A stretch of 64,000 nucleotides of DNA. Origin: Collinsella aerofaciens. Lineage in GTDB: Bacteria > Actinomycetota > Coriobacteriia > Coriobacteriales > Coriobacteriaceae. Both the position numbers and the translations under genes were made by a program. Positions 47,616 through 60,622 of this stretch are shown here, in pieces (position 1 is the stretch's first letter; each line of letters begins with the position of its first letter). The stretch covers positions 9,243 through 73,242 of the forward strand of contig NZ_JAQLFP010000007.1 in assembly GCF_028207065.1 (NCBI RefSeq). Reading direction: 5' to 3'. The notes under the pieces were generated by a model, which worked only from the letters and a program-made list of their open reading frames with translations, did not search any database and was not told the DNA's origin.

Positions 47616-49120
47616 GTGGCGCGCGCAGACGTGGTGTAAGAGCGTCCCGAGGTCCGTCGCTGCAAGTCCCGATGTTACTCCTTCTTGAGACCGCGCCTCT
47701 CGACTATCTCGTCCACTATCTCCCTGGCGCGCCGCCCGAGCGCGCGGCGCCTCCCCTCTGTCGGGGCCGGCCTGTCCGCGGGCTCGGCGAAGCCCTCGGC
47801 GGCCGAGGCCTCGGAGAACACGCGCTGCTGGGACCACTGTCCCTCGGTCTCCATGAGGCTCGCGCACGTCAGGCGCAGCATCGACTCCCTCGAGGGGAAG
47901 GACTGCACGACCCTGTAGCGGCGCTTGATCTCGCGGTTGGCGCGCTCCTGGACGTTGTTGGTGCGGAGCTTGGCCCAGTGCGCCCTGGGGAAGGCCGTGA
48001 ACGCCAGCGCGGAGTCCTCGGCCTGCTCGAAGACCTCGCCGGCCCTGGCGGACACCGACGCCACCCAGGGCGCCGCCTCGGCCCACACGCAGCGCGCGAG
48101 GTCGGGGTCGTCCTGGTAGACCGCGGCGCGCACGAGGTCCCTGACGGCCGCCTTGGAGTCCTCGGGCCTGCCCGAGCAGGCGCTCTGGAGGTTGCGCCGC
48201 AGGTGCGTCACGCAGCGCTGCCAGGCGCAGCCCTGGAACAGGCGCGAGACGGCGGCCACGAGCCCGGCGTGGCTGTCGGAGACCACGAGGCGAACGCCGG
48301 CCAGCCCGCGCTCGCGCAGCCCGCCGGGGAATGCCGCCCAGGAGTCCTCGCTCTCGGTGTCGACCACGTCGCAGCCCAGGAAGTGCTTGCGCCCGTCGGC
48401 GCCCAGCCCGATCGCGGTCACGACGCCCTGCGAGACGACCGACGAGCCGACCCTGCAGCTCATGTAGGTAGCGTCGAGCCACAGGTAGCAGCACGGCGTG
48501 CCCGACAGGTCGCGGCGGCGGAACTCCGCCACCTCGGCGTCGAGGTCGGAGCAGAGGCTCGAGACCTCCGAGCTCGACAGCGAGGATATGCCCAGCTTGG
48601 ACGCCACGCGCTCGACCTTGCGGGTGGACACGCCGCATACGTACATCTCCTGCACGATGGCGGCCACCGAGGTGTCGACGCGCGACCATCGCGCGGGCAT
48701 GCCCTCGGGGCAGTAGGTGCCGTGCCTGAGCTTGGGTATCTCGAGCTCCACGTCGCCCACGGCGGTCTTGAGCGACCTGGGGCGGTAGCCGTTGCGGCTG
48801 TTCTCCCTGCCGTCGCTGCGCTCGTTGCGGCTCGCGCCGCACATCTGCTGGGCCTCGGAGTCCATCAGCGCGTTCATCACGCTGCCCAGCACCCTGCACG
48901 CGAACTCGCGCGCGTCGCCGCACTCCTGCCAAAGCCTCGCCGCCTCGAGGGCCTCGTCGCGGCCGAGGCGCAGTACACTCTCTTCTTGGGGCATCGCCTT
49001 TCCTTCCATTCGTCACCTTCATTACTCCAACGACGAATTCTAGGCGGTGTCCCCTCCCTTTCAAGAAAGGGCGGAGGCGGGGCATGCCCCGCCTCTTACA
49101 CCACATCTCTGCGCGCTACC
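47616..49120. mobile_element. IS256-family insertion sequence, 1505 bp, complete
   Basis: Ends share the imperfect terminal inverted repeat (G)CGCGCAGA.RTGGTGTAAGAG. It is bounded by 9-bp direct repeats GATTTTGAG (47607-47615 and 49121-49129), matching the 8-9 bp duplications of IS256 elements. It carries a single transposase gene on the minus strand. The clean duplications and intact gene suggest a recent insertion. Confidence 0.92.
47675..49009 (-). CDS. IS256-family (mutator-type) transposase
   Basis: 444 aa. The DDE catalytic set is visible: first Asp in YLWLDATYM, second in LVVSDSHAGL, Glu in NNVQERANREIKRR. CVTHLRRN is the family C/H-rich signature around the second Asp. The N-terminal zinc-less DNA-binding part has SRNGYRPRSLKTAVGDVELEIPKLR. 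Moves the element by copy-paste through a circular form. Two starts are possible (49009, or ATG five codons later); no frameshift. G+C is higher than the neighbours, fitting foreign origin. Confidence 0.95.
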   Translation of the reverse strand: MEGKAMPQEESVLRLGRDEALEAARLWQECGDAREFACRVLGSVMNALMDSEAQQMCGASRNERSDGRENSRNGYRPRSLKTAVGDVELEIPKLRHGTYCPEGMPARWSRVDTSVAAIVQEMYVCGVSTRKVERVASKLGISSLSSSEVSSLCSDLDAEVAEFRRRDLSGTPCCYLWLDATYMSCRVGSSVVSQGVVTAIGLGADGRKHFLGCDVVDTESEDSWAAFPGGLRERGLAGVRLVVSDSHAGLVAAVSRLFQGCAWQRCVTHLRRNLQSACSGRPEDSKAAVRDLVRAAVYQDDPDLARCVWAEAAPWVASVSARAGEVFEQAEDSALAFTAFPRAHWAKLRTNNVQERANREIKRRYRVVQSFPSRESMLRLTCASLMETEGQWSQQRVFSEASAAEGFAEPADRPAPTEGRRRALGRRAREIVDEIVERRGLKKE

Positions 49121-49129
49121 GATTTTGAG
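49121..49129. repeat. Target site duplication, right (GATTTTGAG)
   Basis: Exact copy of 47607-47615 immediately past the right IS end. Confidence 0.85.
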
Positions 49130-49176
49130 CCCGTTTTTGCTCAGAACAGGCCGAAAAATATGACACCTCTTTTGCA

Positions 49177-49208
49177 ACAGTACTCATATTTGGCATTTTT
49201 TGACCACG
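49177..49208. repeat. Right arm of the inverted repeat interrupted by the IS
   Basis: ACAGTACTCATATTTGGCAT and onward, the inverse of 47475-47506. Lies about 48 nt right of the target duplication. Confidence 0.7.
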
Positions 49209-49237
49209 GGGTCCAAAACCATGCCCCAAAACACAAA

Positions 49238-49263
49238 AGGAGGGGCCTCGTAAGGCCCCTCCT
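49238..49263 (-). terminator. Terminator after the amino acid permease gene
   Basis: AGGAGGGGCC and GGCCCCTCCT form a 10-bp stem, 49 nt past the permease stop; TTTTGTGTTTT follows on the minus strand. Confidence 0.88.
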
Positions 49264-49311
49264 TAGGAAAGGGAATCGATTTATTCCACAGCCGTAGATT
49301 AATCCTAGCCG

Positions 49312-50787
<1,476 letters not shown>

Positions 50788-50928
50788 TCATCCGTTATAT
50801 CTCATCTAAAACCGTCCGGACTGCAAGCGCAATCGTGGACGGCGCACCTGCTAAGGGGAATGGGGAAAAGGGAGTCAACAAAGCCATCCCCCTTAACGGC
50901 GCGAAGCAAACGCCCAAACGGACGAATA

Positions 50929-51384
50929 CTACTTGTTGGGGAAGGAATAACCTTCAACCGTCACGTGCAGTACCACGACGCGGGAATCCGCGGCATCGGC
51001 CACGACACGGTAGGCCTCGTCAATTTCGACGACGGCAACGCCGCCGGCGGGAATCGTCACGGTCTCCCCCGCACCCTCAAAGCGCTCGCGATCATCGATA
51101 TCGCTGTAAGCGCGGATGCAGGTGAGGTCTGCCTTGGGGGCAACCTCGACGGTCAGGTCGCCGTCGAGCGGAGCGAGCACGGCATGGTAGCGACGGTGAC
51201 CGACCAGATCGGCAGTAGCCGCCTCGTGAGCGTTCACCCACCAATACACCAGCGAGTCGCCGATGGAGTACGCCACGTCGTGCTGCAGGTCGGCAACGCC
51301 ATCGAGCGCCTGGCCGGTGCGCACCCACTTCTTGACGGACTTCATCTGAGCGTCGAAATCGGCGCGCGAGTTAAAGACATGCAT
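50929..51384 (-). CDS. ebgC: Beta-galactosidase small subunit EbgC (YhcH/YjgK/YiaL family)
   Basis: 151 aa. The cupin-like family is shown by VAYSIGDSLVYWWVNAHEAATADLVGHRRYHAVL, with His/Glu metal ligands in HRRYH and a Tyr-rich beta region, and a VVVLHVTVEGY terminus. In E. coli, EbgC joins EbgA as a 1:1 subunit needed for full activity. Its start lies 3 nt past the ebgA stop, its Shine-Dalgarno (AAGGAGG) spanning the end of ebgA. Confidence 0.88.
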   Translation of the reverse strand: MHVFNSRADFDAQMKSVKKWVRTGQALDGVADLQHDVAYSIGDSLVYWWVNAHEAATADLVGHRRYHAVLAPLDGDLTVEVAPKADLTCIRAYSDIDDRERFEGAGETVTIPAGGVAVVEIDEAYRVVADAADSRVVVLHVTVEGYSFPNK

Positions 51385-51387
51385 GAC

Positions 51388-54411
<3,024 letters not shown>

Positions 54412-54430
54412 TCATCGTAGTGATTCTTGT

Positions 54431-54442
54431 GCAACCGGTTGT
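54431..54442. promoter_or_regulatory. LacI-type operator O1 of the ebg operon
   Basis: GCAACCGGTTGT, a near-perfect dyad around CCGG, 35 nt upstream of the ebgA ATG. One of three identical copies. Confidence 0.8.
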
Positions 54443-54472
54443 CCTTATCTTACGGGCGATGCAAAAAACTGT

Positions 54473-54484
54473 GCAACCGGTTGT
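54473..54484. promoter_or_regulatory. LacI-type operator O2 of the ebg operon
   Basis: GCAACCGGTTGT, 42 nt from O1 (four helical turns). Confidence 0.8.
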
Positions 54485-54517
54485 CCGCTGAACGGTCGAT
54501 TTGGCCGGATTAACGGT

Positions 54518-54529
54518 GCAACCGGTTGT
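54518..54529. promoter_or_regulatory. LacI-type operator O3 of the ebg operon
   Basis: GCAACCGGTTGT, 45 nt from O2. It is followed by an extra half-site (ACAACCGC). The remaining 243 nt up to the divergent lacI-type gene hold no gene; nothing else stands out. Confidence 0.8.
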
Positions 54530-54772
54530 ACAACCGCAACACTTATGTCACCCTGAATATCGAAACTCAACGCAAAACATCGTTCTTAAGCTCGTAGGCA
54601 ACCGCCACGCCCGCTGATATCTCACCCACACGAGACGTATTCGATTGCGGCTTGGTTGCAAAACGACACCTGTCACCGGATATCATGAACGCTGTTCAGG
54701 TGCACTATAGTAAGCTGTATCCGCACCAGCCCGTATCAGTGACAACATCGACCGCATTTTCCAGGAGACGCC

Positions 54773-55789
54773 ATGACCCAGCCAGTTCGCACCGCACCTA
54801 CGCTTGCCGAGGTTGCCGCAGCTGCCGGCGTGTCGCGCTCCACGGCATCGCGCGCCCTCAACGATTCGCCCCGCATTAGCGAGGAAACCAAAAAGCGCGT
54901 CCGTGCGGCGGCCAAGAAAGTCAATTTTGTCCCCAACGCTCGCGGCCGAGCGCTCGCTGTCGGGCGCACGGAAATCATCGCCGTGCTCGTGACCGAGCCC
55001 CTGAGTGAGCTCTTCAGCGACCCCACCTATAGCGAATTTTTGAGCGGCATTACCGAGGAACTGTCGGAGTCGTCCTATCTGCCCGTTATCTTGCAGGCGT
55101 CTTCTACGCATGAGCGCAACCGCGCACGCGAGCACTTTGAGCGCCGCTCGTTCGACGCCGTGATCGACGTCTCCCCCTACAAGGGCAGCGAGCTGCTCGA
55201 GGTGCTGCGCGAGCTGGGCGTACCCACCGTGTTGTGCGGCCAGCTCGAGGGCCACCCCTATCGCGATGTGTTCTCGACAGTCTACTCTGACGACGAAGAG
55301 GGTGGACGCTTTGCGGCACTCGCTATGAAAGAGCGCGGGCGCAAAGATATCGTCGCCGTGTTGGGACCGCAAGACAACCCCGCTGTTGTCGACCGCCTGC
55401 GCGGCTACCGCACCGTCCTGGGCGAAGAGCTCCCAGGCGCAAACGTTATCTATACCGGCTGGAACAGCGGAGACGGTTATCAGGCCATGCACCAGATCCT
55501 CGCGCGCGAGATTGCTTTCGATGGCGTGCTCTGCGGATCGGACCGTATCGCGGCTGGCGTCATCACCGCACTCAACGAGGCAGGCCTATCTGTTCCGGCG
55601 GACGTTTCCGTCGTCGGCTTCGACGATCACGAGATTGCGGCGCGCTGCGTCCCCGCACTCACGACCGTCCGCCAGCCCCTGCGCGAAGAAGGCCACATGG
55701 CCGCCAACATTGCGCTCGACATGATCAAGGGCGCCGAGCCCACCACCTCCGTGATGCACATGCAGCTCGTTCAGAGAGACTCGCTGTAG
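54773..55789 (+). CDS. LacI-family regulator of the ebg operon
   Basis: 338 aa, ATG at 54773 (CAGGAGA 5 nt upstream). N-terminal HTH TLAEVAAAAGVSRSTASRALND; the hinge region KVNFVPNARGRALAVGRT precedes the sugar-binding sensor domain (about 65-335). It is divergent from ebgA with the three operators between (nearest 244 nt away), so it is the obvious regulator of the beta-galactosidase genes, probably a repressor released by a galactoside. Not close to E. coli EbgR in context except for function. Confidence 0.85.
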   Translation: MTQPVRTAPTLAEVAAAAGVSRSTASRALNDSPRISEETKKRVRAAAKKVNFVPNARGRALAVGRTEIIAVLVTEPLSELFSDPTYSEFLSGITEELSESSYLPVILQASSTHERNRAREHFERRSFDAVIDVSPYKGSELLEVLRELGVPTVLCGQLEGHPYRDVFSTVYSDDEEGGRFAALAMKERGRKDIVAVLGPQDNPAVVDRLRGYRTVLGEELPGANVIYTGWNSGDGYQAMHQILAREIAFDGVLCGSDRIAAGVITALNEAGLSVPADVSVVGFDDHEIAARCVPALTTVRQPLREEGHMAANIALDMIKGAEPTTSVMHMQLVQRDSL

Positions 55790-55796
55790 GAAACTG

Positions 55797-56006
55797 GGCC
55801 GGGCTTTTCGCCAGACAGTTGTTGCGGAAAGCCTGCCCCGTTTTGAGCGCTCATTCTGGGGCACAGTTTCCGTTAGACCGCTCAAGCGGAAACTGTGTCC
55901 CATTATTTTGCCGAATTCTGGGTCGCGCTTTCCCAGAGGACCCCCTTTGGGAAAGCGCGACCCGTTCTGGACGCAGATTCCGGGACGTACTTTCCGCAAC
56001 GCCCGG
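55797..56006. repeat. Cloverleaf-like cluster of nested inverted repeats
   Basis: An outer stem pairs GTTGCGGAAAG (55821-55831) with CTTTCCGCAAC (55990-56000) and CCGGGC with GCCCGG further out. It encloses two strong hairpins: 55858-55901 (GGGCACAGTTTCCG / CGGAAACTGTGTCCC) and 55920-55963 (GGGTCGCGCTTTCCCA / TGGGAAAGCGCGACCC). It fills the gap between the convergent LacI-type gene and aspS. No coding potential. Confidence 0.65.
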
Positions 56007-56036
56007 TCATCCCATGCCCCCACAATCTCGGCGTAT

Positions 56037-56071
56037 AAAAAACGAGGGAAGGCACGTGTCCTTCCCTCGTT
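56037..56071 (-). terminator. Intrinsic terminator after aspS
   Basis: AACGAGGGAAGG pairs with CCTTCCCTCGTT; on the minus strand TTTTTT follows. It begins 24 nt past the aspS stop. Confidence 0.92.
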
Positions 56072-56094
56072 ACGGGCAATATGTAGCCGCTTGC

Positions 56095-57882
56095 CTACAT
56101 CAGGCGCAGGCTGACGTCCTTGAGCTGGGCGCCAGAAACGGCACTCGGGGCGCCTGACATAAGGTCGGAGCCGCTGGCCGTCTTGGGGAACGCCATGACG
56201 TCGCGGATGGAGTCGGAACCGGTGAGCAGCATGCACACGCGGTCCAGGCCAAGAGCGAAACCGCCCATCGGGGGCGCACCAAACTTGAGCGCCTCCATGA
56301 GGAAGCCGAACTGCGACTCGGCGCGCTCTTCGGTAAAGCCCAGGAGCTTGAGCATGGACATCTGCATCTCGGCGTTGTGGATACGCATACCGCCGCCGCC
56401 GGCCTCAAAGCCGTCCATGACAAAGTCGTAGGTGCACGAACCGGCTGCCAACGGATCGGCCTCGATCTTGGCGATGTCGGTCTCGGTCGGCAGGGTGAAG
56501 GGCTGGTGCTCGGCTGCATAGGCCTTGCGATCCTCGTCCCAGTGGAACAGCGGGAAGTTGACGACCCACAGGAAGTCGTGGCCCTCGCGCTTGATCTCGA
56601 GCGCGTTGGCCATGTGGGAACGCATGCCGCCCAGGATCTCGTCGGAGAGCAGGCGCGGGCCGGCGGCAAACATCACAAGGTCGCCGGGCTCGACGTCCAT
56701 GCGCTCGCGCAGAGCGGCCATCTCCTCGTCCGAGAAGAACTTGACGATGGGGCTGTTGATGGAGCCGTCCTCGCGGAAAGCGATCCAGGCAAGGCCCTTG
56801 GCGCCAAACGTGGAGGCCACGCCGGCAAGCTTATCGATCTTGGCGCGAGCCCAGGCACCGGCACCCTTGGCGTTGATGGCCTTGACGACAGAGCCCCCCT
56901 CGTTTGCGGCAGTCGCAAAGACCTTGAACTTGGAGTTGGCAAAGATGTCGGTCAGGTCGACCAGGTGCATGCCATAGCGGGTATCGGGCTTGTCGGAGCC
57001 ATAGGTGTCCATGGCCTCCCAGTAGTTCATGCGACGCAGCGGCGTGGGCATCTCGACGCCCATGCGGCCGAAGGCATCGGCCAGGACCTCCTCGAGCGCG
57101 CTCATGACGTCGTTCTGGTCCACGAAGGACATCTCGATATCGACCTGGGTGAACTCGGGCTGACGGTCGGCACGCAGGTCCTCGTCGCGGAAGCACTTGG
57201 CAACCTGGTAGTAGCGCTCGACGCCACCGACCATAAGCAGCTGCTTCAGGAGCTGCGGAGACTGCGGCAGGGCGTAGAAGTTGCCCGGCTGGATACGGCT
57301 GGGGACGATGAAGTCGCGGGCGCCCTCGGGCGTGGACTTGAACAGGGAGGGCGTCTCGACCTCCATGAACTCACGGTTGTGCAGCGCCTCGCGAATGGCA
57401 AAGGTAAAGTCGGAGCGCAGCTTGAGGTTGGCCATCATCTCGGGACGACGGAGGTCCAGATAGCGATAACGCAGACGGGTGTCCTCGCTGGTCTCGATAC
57501 CGTCCTCAATCTGGAACGGCGGGGTGACCGACGTGTTGAGCACCTCGGCATGATCGGTCAGGACCTCGATCTCGCCGGTCGCGAGCTTGGTGTTGGTGGT
57601 CTCCTCGCCACGGGCGCGCACGACGCCGTGAATCTTGATGGGCCACTCGGGACGCATGGTCTCGGCGATCTTAAAGGCATCGCCGTCGGAGTGCTCGGGG
57701 TCGAAGGTGAGCTGCGTGATGCCCTCACGGTCGCGAAGGTCGCAGAAGATAAGGCCGCCGTGGTCGCGGCGACGGCTCACCCAACCGGTGAGGGTGACCT
57801 CTTCGCCCACGTTCTCGAAGCGAAGCTCGCCGCAGGTACGGGTGTGCATGGAATGCTCATCGATGGGACGGGTCTGGCTCAT
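56095..57882 (-). CDS. aspS: Aspartyl-tRNA synthetase, bacterial type
   Basis: 595 aa, ATG at 57882 (AGGAGG 9 nt upstream). Charges tRNA-Asp. N-terminal OB-fold anticodon-binding domain (about 15-120, VTLTGWVSRRRDHGGLIFCDLRDREG). The class II catalytic core has motif 2 (KCFRDEDLRADRQPEFTQVD) and motif 3 (GGFALGLDRVCMLLTG). A GAD insertion domain (about 300-430) marks the bacterial form. Whether it also charges tRNA-Asn depends on whether gatCAB is present, which cannot be seen here. Confidence 0.96.
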   Translation of the reverse strand: MSQTRPIDEHSMHTRTCGELRFENVGEEVTLTGWVSRRRDHGGLIFCDLRDREGITQLTFDPEHSDGDAFKIAETMRPEWPIKIHGVVRARGEETTNTKLATGEIEVLTDHAEVLNTSVTPPFQIEDGIETSEDTRLRYRYLDLRRPEMMANLKLRSDFTFAIREALHNREFMEVETPSLFKSTPEGARDFIVPSRIQPGNFYALPQSPQLLKQLLMVGGVERYYQVAKCFRDEDLRADRQPEFTQVDIEMSFVDQNDVMSALEEVLADAFGRMGVEMPTPLRRMNYWEAMDTYGSDKPDTRYGMHLVDLTDIFANSKFKVFATAANEGGSVVKAINAKGAGAWARAKIDKLAGVASTFGAKGLAWIAFREDGSINSPIVKFFSDEEMAALRERMDVEPGDLVMFAAGPRLLSDEILGGMRSHMANALEIKREGHDFLWVVNFPLFHWDEDRKAYAAEHQPFTLPTETDIAKIEADPLAAGSCTYDFVMDGFEAGGGGMRIHNAEMQMSMLKLLGFTEERAESQFGFLMEALKFGAPPMGGFALGLDRVCMLLTGSDSIRDVMAFPKTASGSDLMSGAPSAVSGAQLKDVSLRLM

Positions 57883-58138
57883 ACCAGTGATCCTCCTTTA
57901 TGGATCTGTGCCGCCCCGTGTCGTTCCGGGCGGCGTCGTACAGATTTGCCCAGCCTGCGTAAACCGCGCAGCCAGACATGGCGTTCTATCTTATCGCACT
58001 CGCGTCGATGTGCCGCGAAAAAGTGGCTCCTGCCCAAAGACTTGACGGAGACGAAACAATTGACGCGCCGCGACACCCGCCCGCGCTCGTCACGTGCGAC
58101 AATATGCCCCAATAAAACAGCACTCGGAAAGGCCCACC

Positions 58139-58774
58139 ATGACTGCACGCCTCATCGTTATGGATATCGACTCCACGCTCATCAACCAGGAAGTCATCGA
58201 CCTGTTGGGCGAGGAGGCCGGCGTGGGTGAGCAAGTTGCACAGATCACCGAACGCGCCATGCGCGGCGAGCTTGACTTTAAGCAGGCGCTCGAGGAGCGC
58301 GTGGGGCTGCTTGCCGGCCTGGACAAGAGCGTGTTCGAGCGCACCTTTGAGCGCGTGACGTTTACCCCCGGCGCGCTGGAGCTTGTGCGCTCGGCACACA
58401 GCAAGGGCTGGAAGGTCGGCGTGGTGAGCGGCGGTTTCCACGAGGTCGCTGACAAAATCGTGGCTGCCGCGGGTATCGACTTCTGCCTGGCCAATCGTCT
58501 GGAGGTCGTGGACGGCAAGCTCACCGGTAAGTTGGCTGCCGACATTGTGACCAAGGAGTCCAAGCTCATCCAGCTGCTGGACTGGGCAGTTGAGTGCGGC
58601 GTCGATATGGCCCACACCGTCGCGATCGGCGACGGTGCCAACGACATCCCCATGATTCAGGCCGCGGGCACGGGCATCGCGTTTTGTGCCAAGCCCAAGA
58701 CGCGCGAGGCCGCCCCGTTTGCCATCGACGAGCGCAACCTGATGCTCGCCATGGACATCATCCTGCGCGACTAG
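58139..58774 (+). CDS. serB: Phosphoserine phosphatase SerB (HAD family)
   Basis: 211 aa from the ATG at 58139 (GGAAAGG 6 nt upstream). Makes serine from phosphoserine. Motif I is MDIDSTLINQE (nucleophile Asp8, with Asp10), motif II VVSGGFHEVADK, motif III Lys in TKESKL, motif IV GDGANDIPMIQAAG. Lacks the N-terminal ACT domain found in enterobacterial SerB. The first gene of a plus-strand run; 114 nt before larB, so perhaps separately expressed. Confidence 0.9.
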   Translation: MTARLIVMDIDSTLINQEVIDLLGEEAGVGEQVAQITERAMRGELDFKQALEERVGLLAGLDKSVFERTFERVTFTPGALELVRSAHSKGWKVGVVSGGFHEVADKIVAAAGIDFCLANRLEVVDGKLTGKLAADIVTKESKLIQLLDWAVECGVDMAHTVAIGDGANDIPMIQAAGTGIAFCAKPKTREAAPFAIDERNLMLAMDIILRD

Positions 58775-58888
58775 CCAATCCGTCTAGCAATTGAATCAGT
58801 CTGTCCTATAGTTTCCGAACAATTCTGTCTAAGTGTTCGGAAACATACCCTTTGAGTGCTAGACTTTGCGCCGTCGAAGGGAGCATAT

Positions 58889-59671
58889 ATGGATAAGCGA
58901 GATCTTGAGCAATTGCTGAGCGATGTTGCCGGCGGGGCAGTCACCCCTGCCGACGCCCTCACGCGCATCCAGACGGCTCCGACCGCCGATTTGGGCTTTG
59001 CGCAGCTCGATCTTTCGCGCGGGGTGCGCCAGGGAGCCGGCGAGGTTGTCTACGGGGCCGGTAAAACCGCCGATCAGATTGCCGCCATTATCGAAGCACT
59101 GCGCGATGCCGGCCAGGAGCGCATCCTGGTCACGCGCCTGGATGCCGAAAAAGCCGCGCGCACCGCTGAGCTTCTTGGCAACGGCATCGACCTGGGATAT
59201 GTCCCGGACGCACAGCTCGCCCTCGTGGGCGGCAAGCCCTCCCCTACCGGCAACGGACGCATCGTCGTCGCCTGCGCCGGTACGAGCGACCTGCCCGTCG
59301 CCGAAGAAGCCGCGTTGACGGCCGAGTTCTACGGCAACGAGGTCGATCGCCTCTACGACGTGGGTGTCGCCGGCCTGCACCGCCTGCTCGCGCATGCCGA
59401 GGAACTTGCTCAGGCGCAGGTGATCATCGCCATTGCCGGCATGGAGGGCGCACTGGCGAGCGTTGTCGGCGGCCTGGTGAGCTGTCCGGTCATCGCCGTT
59501 CCCACCAGCGTGGGCTACGGCGCAAGTTTTGGTGGCGTAGCCGCGCTGCTCGCCATGCTCAACTCCTGCGCCAGCGGCGTTTCGGTCGTCAATATCGACA
59601 ACGGCTTTGGTGCCGCCTACCAGGCAAGTCTTATCAATCATCTGAGCGCCGGCACGCCCTGCGCCCGTTAA
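58889..59671 (+). CDS. larB: LarB, nickel pincer cofactor biosynthesis (carboxylase/hydrolase)
   Basis: 260 aa from the ATG at 58889 (GAAGGGAG 6 nt upstream). LarB carboxylates and de-adenylates nicotinic acid adenine dinucleotide to begin the nickel-pincer cofactor of LarA. A PurE/AIR carboxylase-like C-terminal domain is at about 120-255 (ACAGTSDLPVAEEA, GVAGLHRLLAH, GMEGALASVVGGLV, NIDNGFGAAYQAS). Length matches LarB (about 250). 10 nt before larC. Confidence 0.92.
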   Translation: MDKRDLEQLLSDVAGGAVTPADALTRIQTAPTADLGFAQLDLSRGVRQGAGEVVYGAGKTADQIAAIIEALRDAGQERILVTRLDAEKAARTAELLGNGIDLGYVPDAQLALVGGKPSPTGNGRIVVACAGTSDLPVAEEAALTAEFYGNEVDRLYDVGVAGLHRLLAHAEELAQAQVIIAIAGMEGALASVVGGLVSCPVIAVPTSVGYGASFGGVAALLAMLNSCASGVSVVNIDNGFGAAYQASLINHLSAGTPCAR

Positions 59672-59681
59672 GGAGCATTCC

Positions 59682-60620
59682 ATGTCCAATCATCAGCACA
59701 CGCTTATCATCGACGGCACCTCGGGCATCAGCGGCGATATGACCGTCGCGGCCCTGCTCGACCTGGGCGCCAGCGAGGAGCACCTGCGCGAACAGCTCGC
59801 CACGCTGCCGGTCGACGGCTTTACGATCGCCGTCACACGCGTAAGCAAGCATGGCATCGACGCCTGCGATTTCGACGTCCAGCTTGCAGAGGAGCTCGAG
59901 AACCACGATCACGATATGGCCTGGCTCTACGGCAACGAAGCAGCTGCCGAGCACACGCACGAGCATGAGCACCACCATCATGATCATGGCGAGCACGAAC
60001 ACGAGCACTGCCACGAGCATGACCACGACCACGAGCATGACCACGACCACGAGCATGACCACGACCACGAGGGTCACCATCACGCCCACCACCATCACCA
60101 CCGTTCTTTGGCTGACGTCACCGCCATCATCGATGGCTCGCAGTTAAGCGATGGCGCCAAGCGTCGCGCCCTCGCCATTTTTTCCGTACTCGCCGCTGCC
60201 GAGGCCAAGGCTCACGGCAAAACGCCCGAGACCGTCATGTTCCACGAGGTGGGCGCCGTCGATTCCATCGTCGACGTCTGCTCTGTCGCCATCTGCCTCG
60301 ATGACCTGGGTATTGAGGACATCGTGGTCGAGTCGCTCTCCGAGGGTCACGGTACCATCCGTTGTGCCCACGGTCTCATGCCCATTCCCGTCCCCGCTGT
60401 CGTCAACCTGTGCCAGGCGGGCAATATCGCCCTCACGCCCGCACCAGTCGCCGGCGAGCTTGTGACGCCCACGGGCGCCGCCATCGTCGCCGCACTGCGC
60501 ACGTCCGAGCACCTGCCGGCCCGCTACCGCATCGAGGCCGTCGGCTACGGCGCCGGCAAGCGCCCCTACGAGGGTTGCTCCGGCACGCTCCGCTGCCTGC
60601 TCGTTGACGCGGACGCATAG
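59682..60620 (+). CDS. larC: LarC nickel insertion protein, N-terminal (LarC1) part only
   Basis: 312 aa. LarC inserts nickel into the pyridinium dithiocarboxylate cofactor. N-terminal DUF111 core LIIDGTSGISGDMTVAALLDLG (about 5-26). A long His/Asp/Glu linker (about 85-148) with more than 30 His should store or capture nickel. Then FHEVGAVDSIVDV and PTGAAIVAAL, ending at GYGAGKRPYEGCSG...LLVDADA. Full LarC has a further C-terminal domain of about 130 aa (LarC2). Here the gene stops at the domain border and a TetR gene follows 2 nt later. LarC2 is not seen in any frame nearby. Confidence 0.88.
   Translation: MSNHQHTLIIDGTSGISGDMTVAALLDLGASEEHLREQLATLPVDGFTIAVTRVSKHGIDACDFDVQLAEELENHDHDMAWLYGNEAAAEHTHEHEHHHHDHGEHEHEHCHEHDHDHEHDHDHEHDHDHEGHHHAHHHHHRSLADVTAIIDGSQLSDGAKRRALAIFSVLAAAEAKAHGKTPETVMFHEVGAVDSIVDVCSVAICLDDLGIEDIVVESLSEGHGTIRCAHGLMPIPVPAVVNLCQAGNIALTPAPVAGELVTPTGAAIVAALRTSEHLPARYRIEAVGYGAGKRPYEGCSGTLRCLLVDADA
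60015..60068 (+). repeat. 18-bp x3 tandem repeat in the larC His-rich region
   Basis: GAGCATGACCACGACCAC three times in perfect register, coding EHDHDH. Length change keeps frame, so it could vary nickel-binding capacity between strains. Confidence 0.9.
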
Positions 60621-60622
60621 CC

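Noticed and set aside
59985..60110. His-rich repeats of larC as a CRISPR-like or non-coding array
   Set aside because: The repeats are adjacent without spacers and are in frame in a recognisable LarC protein.
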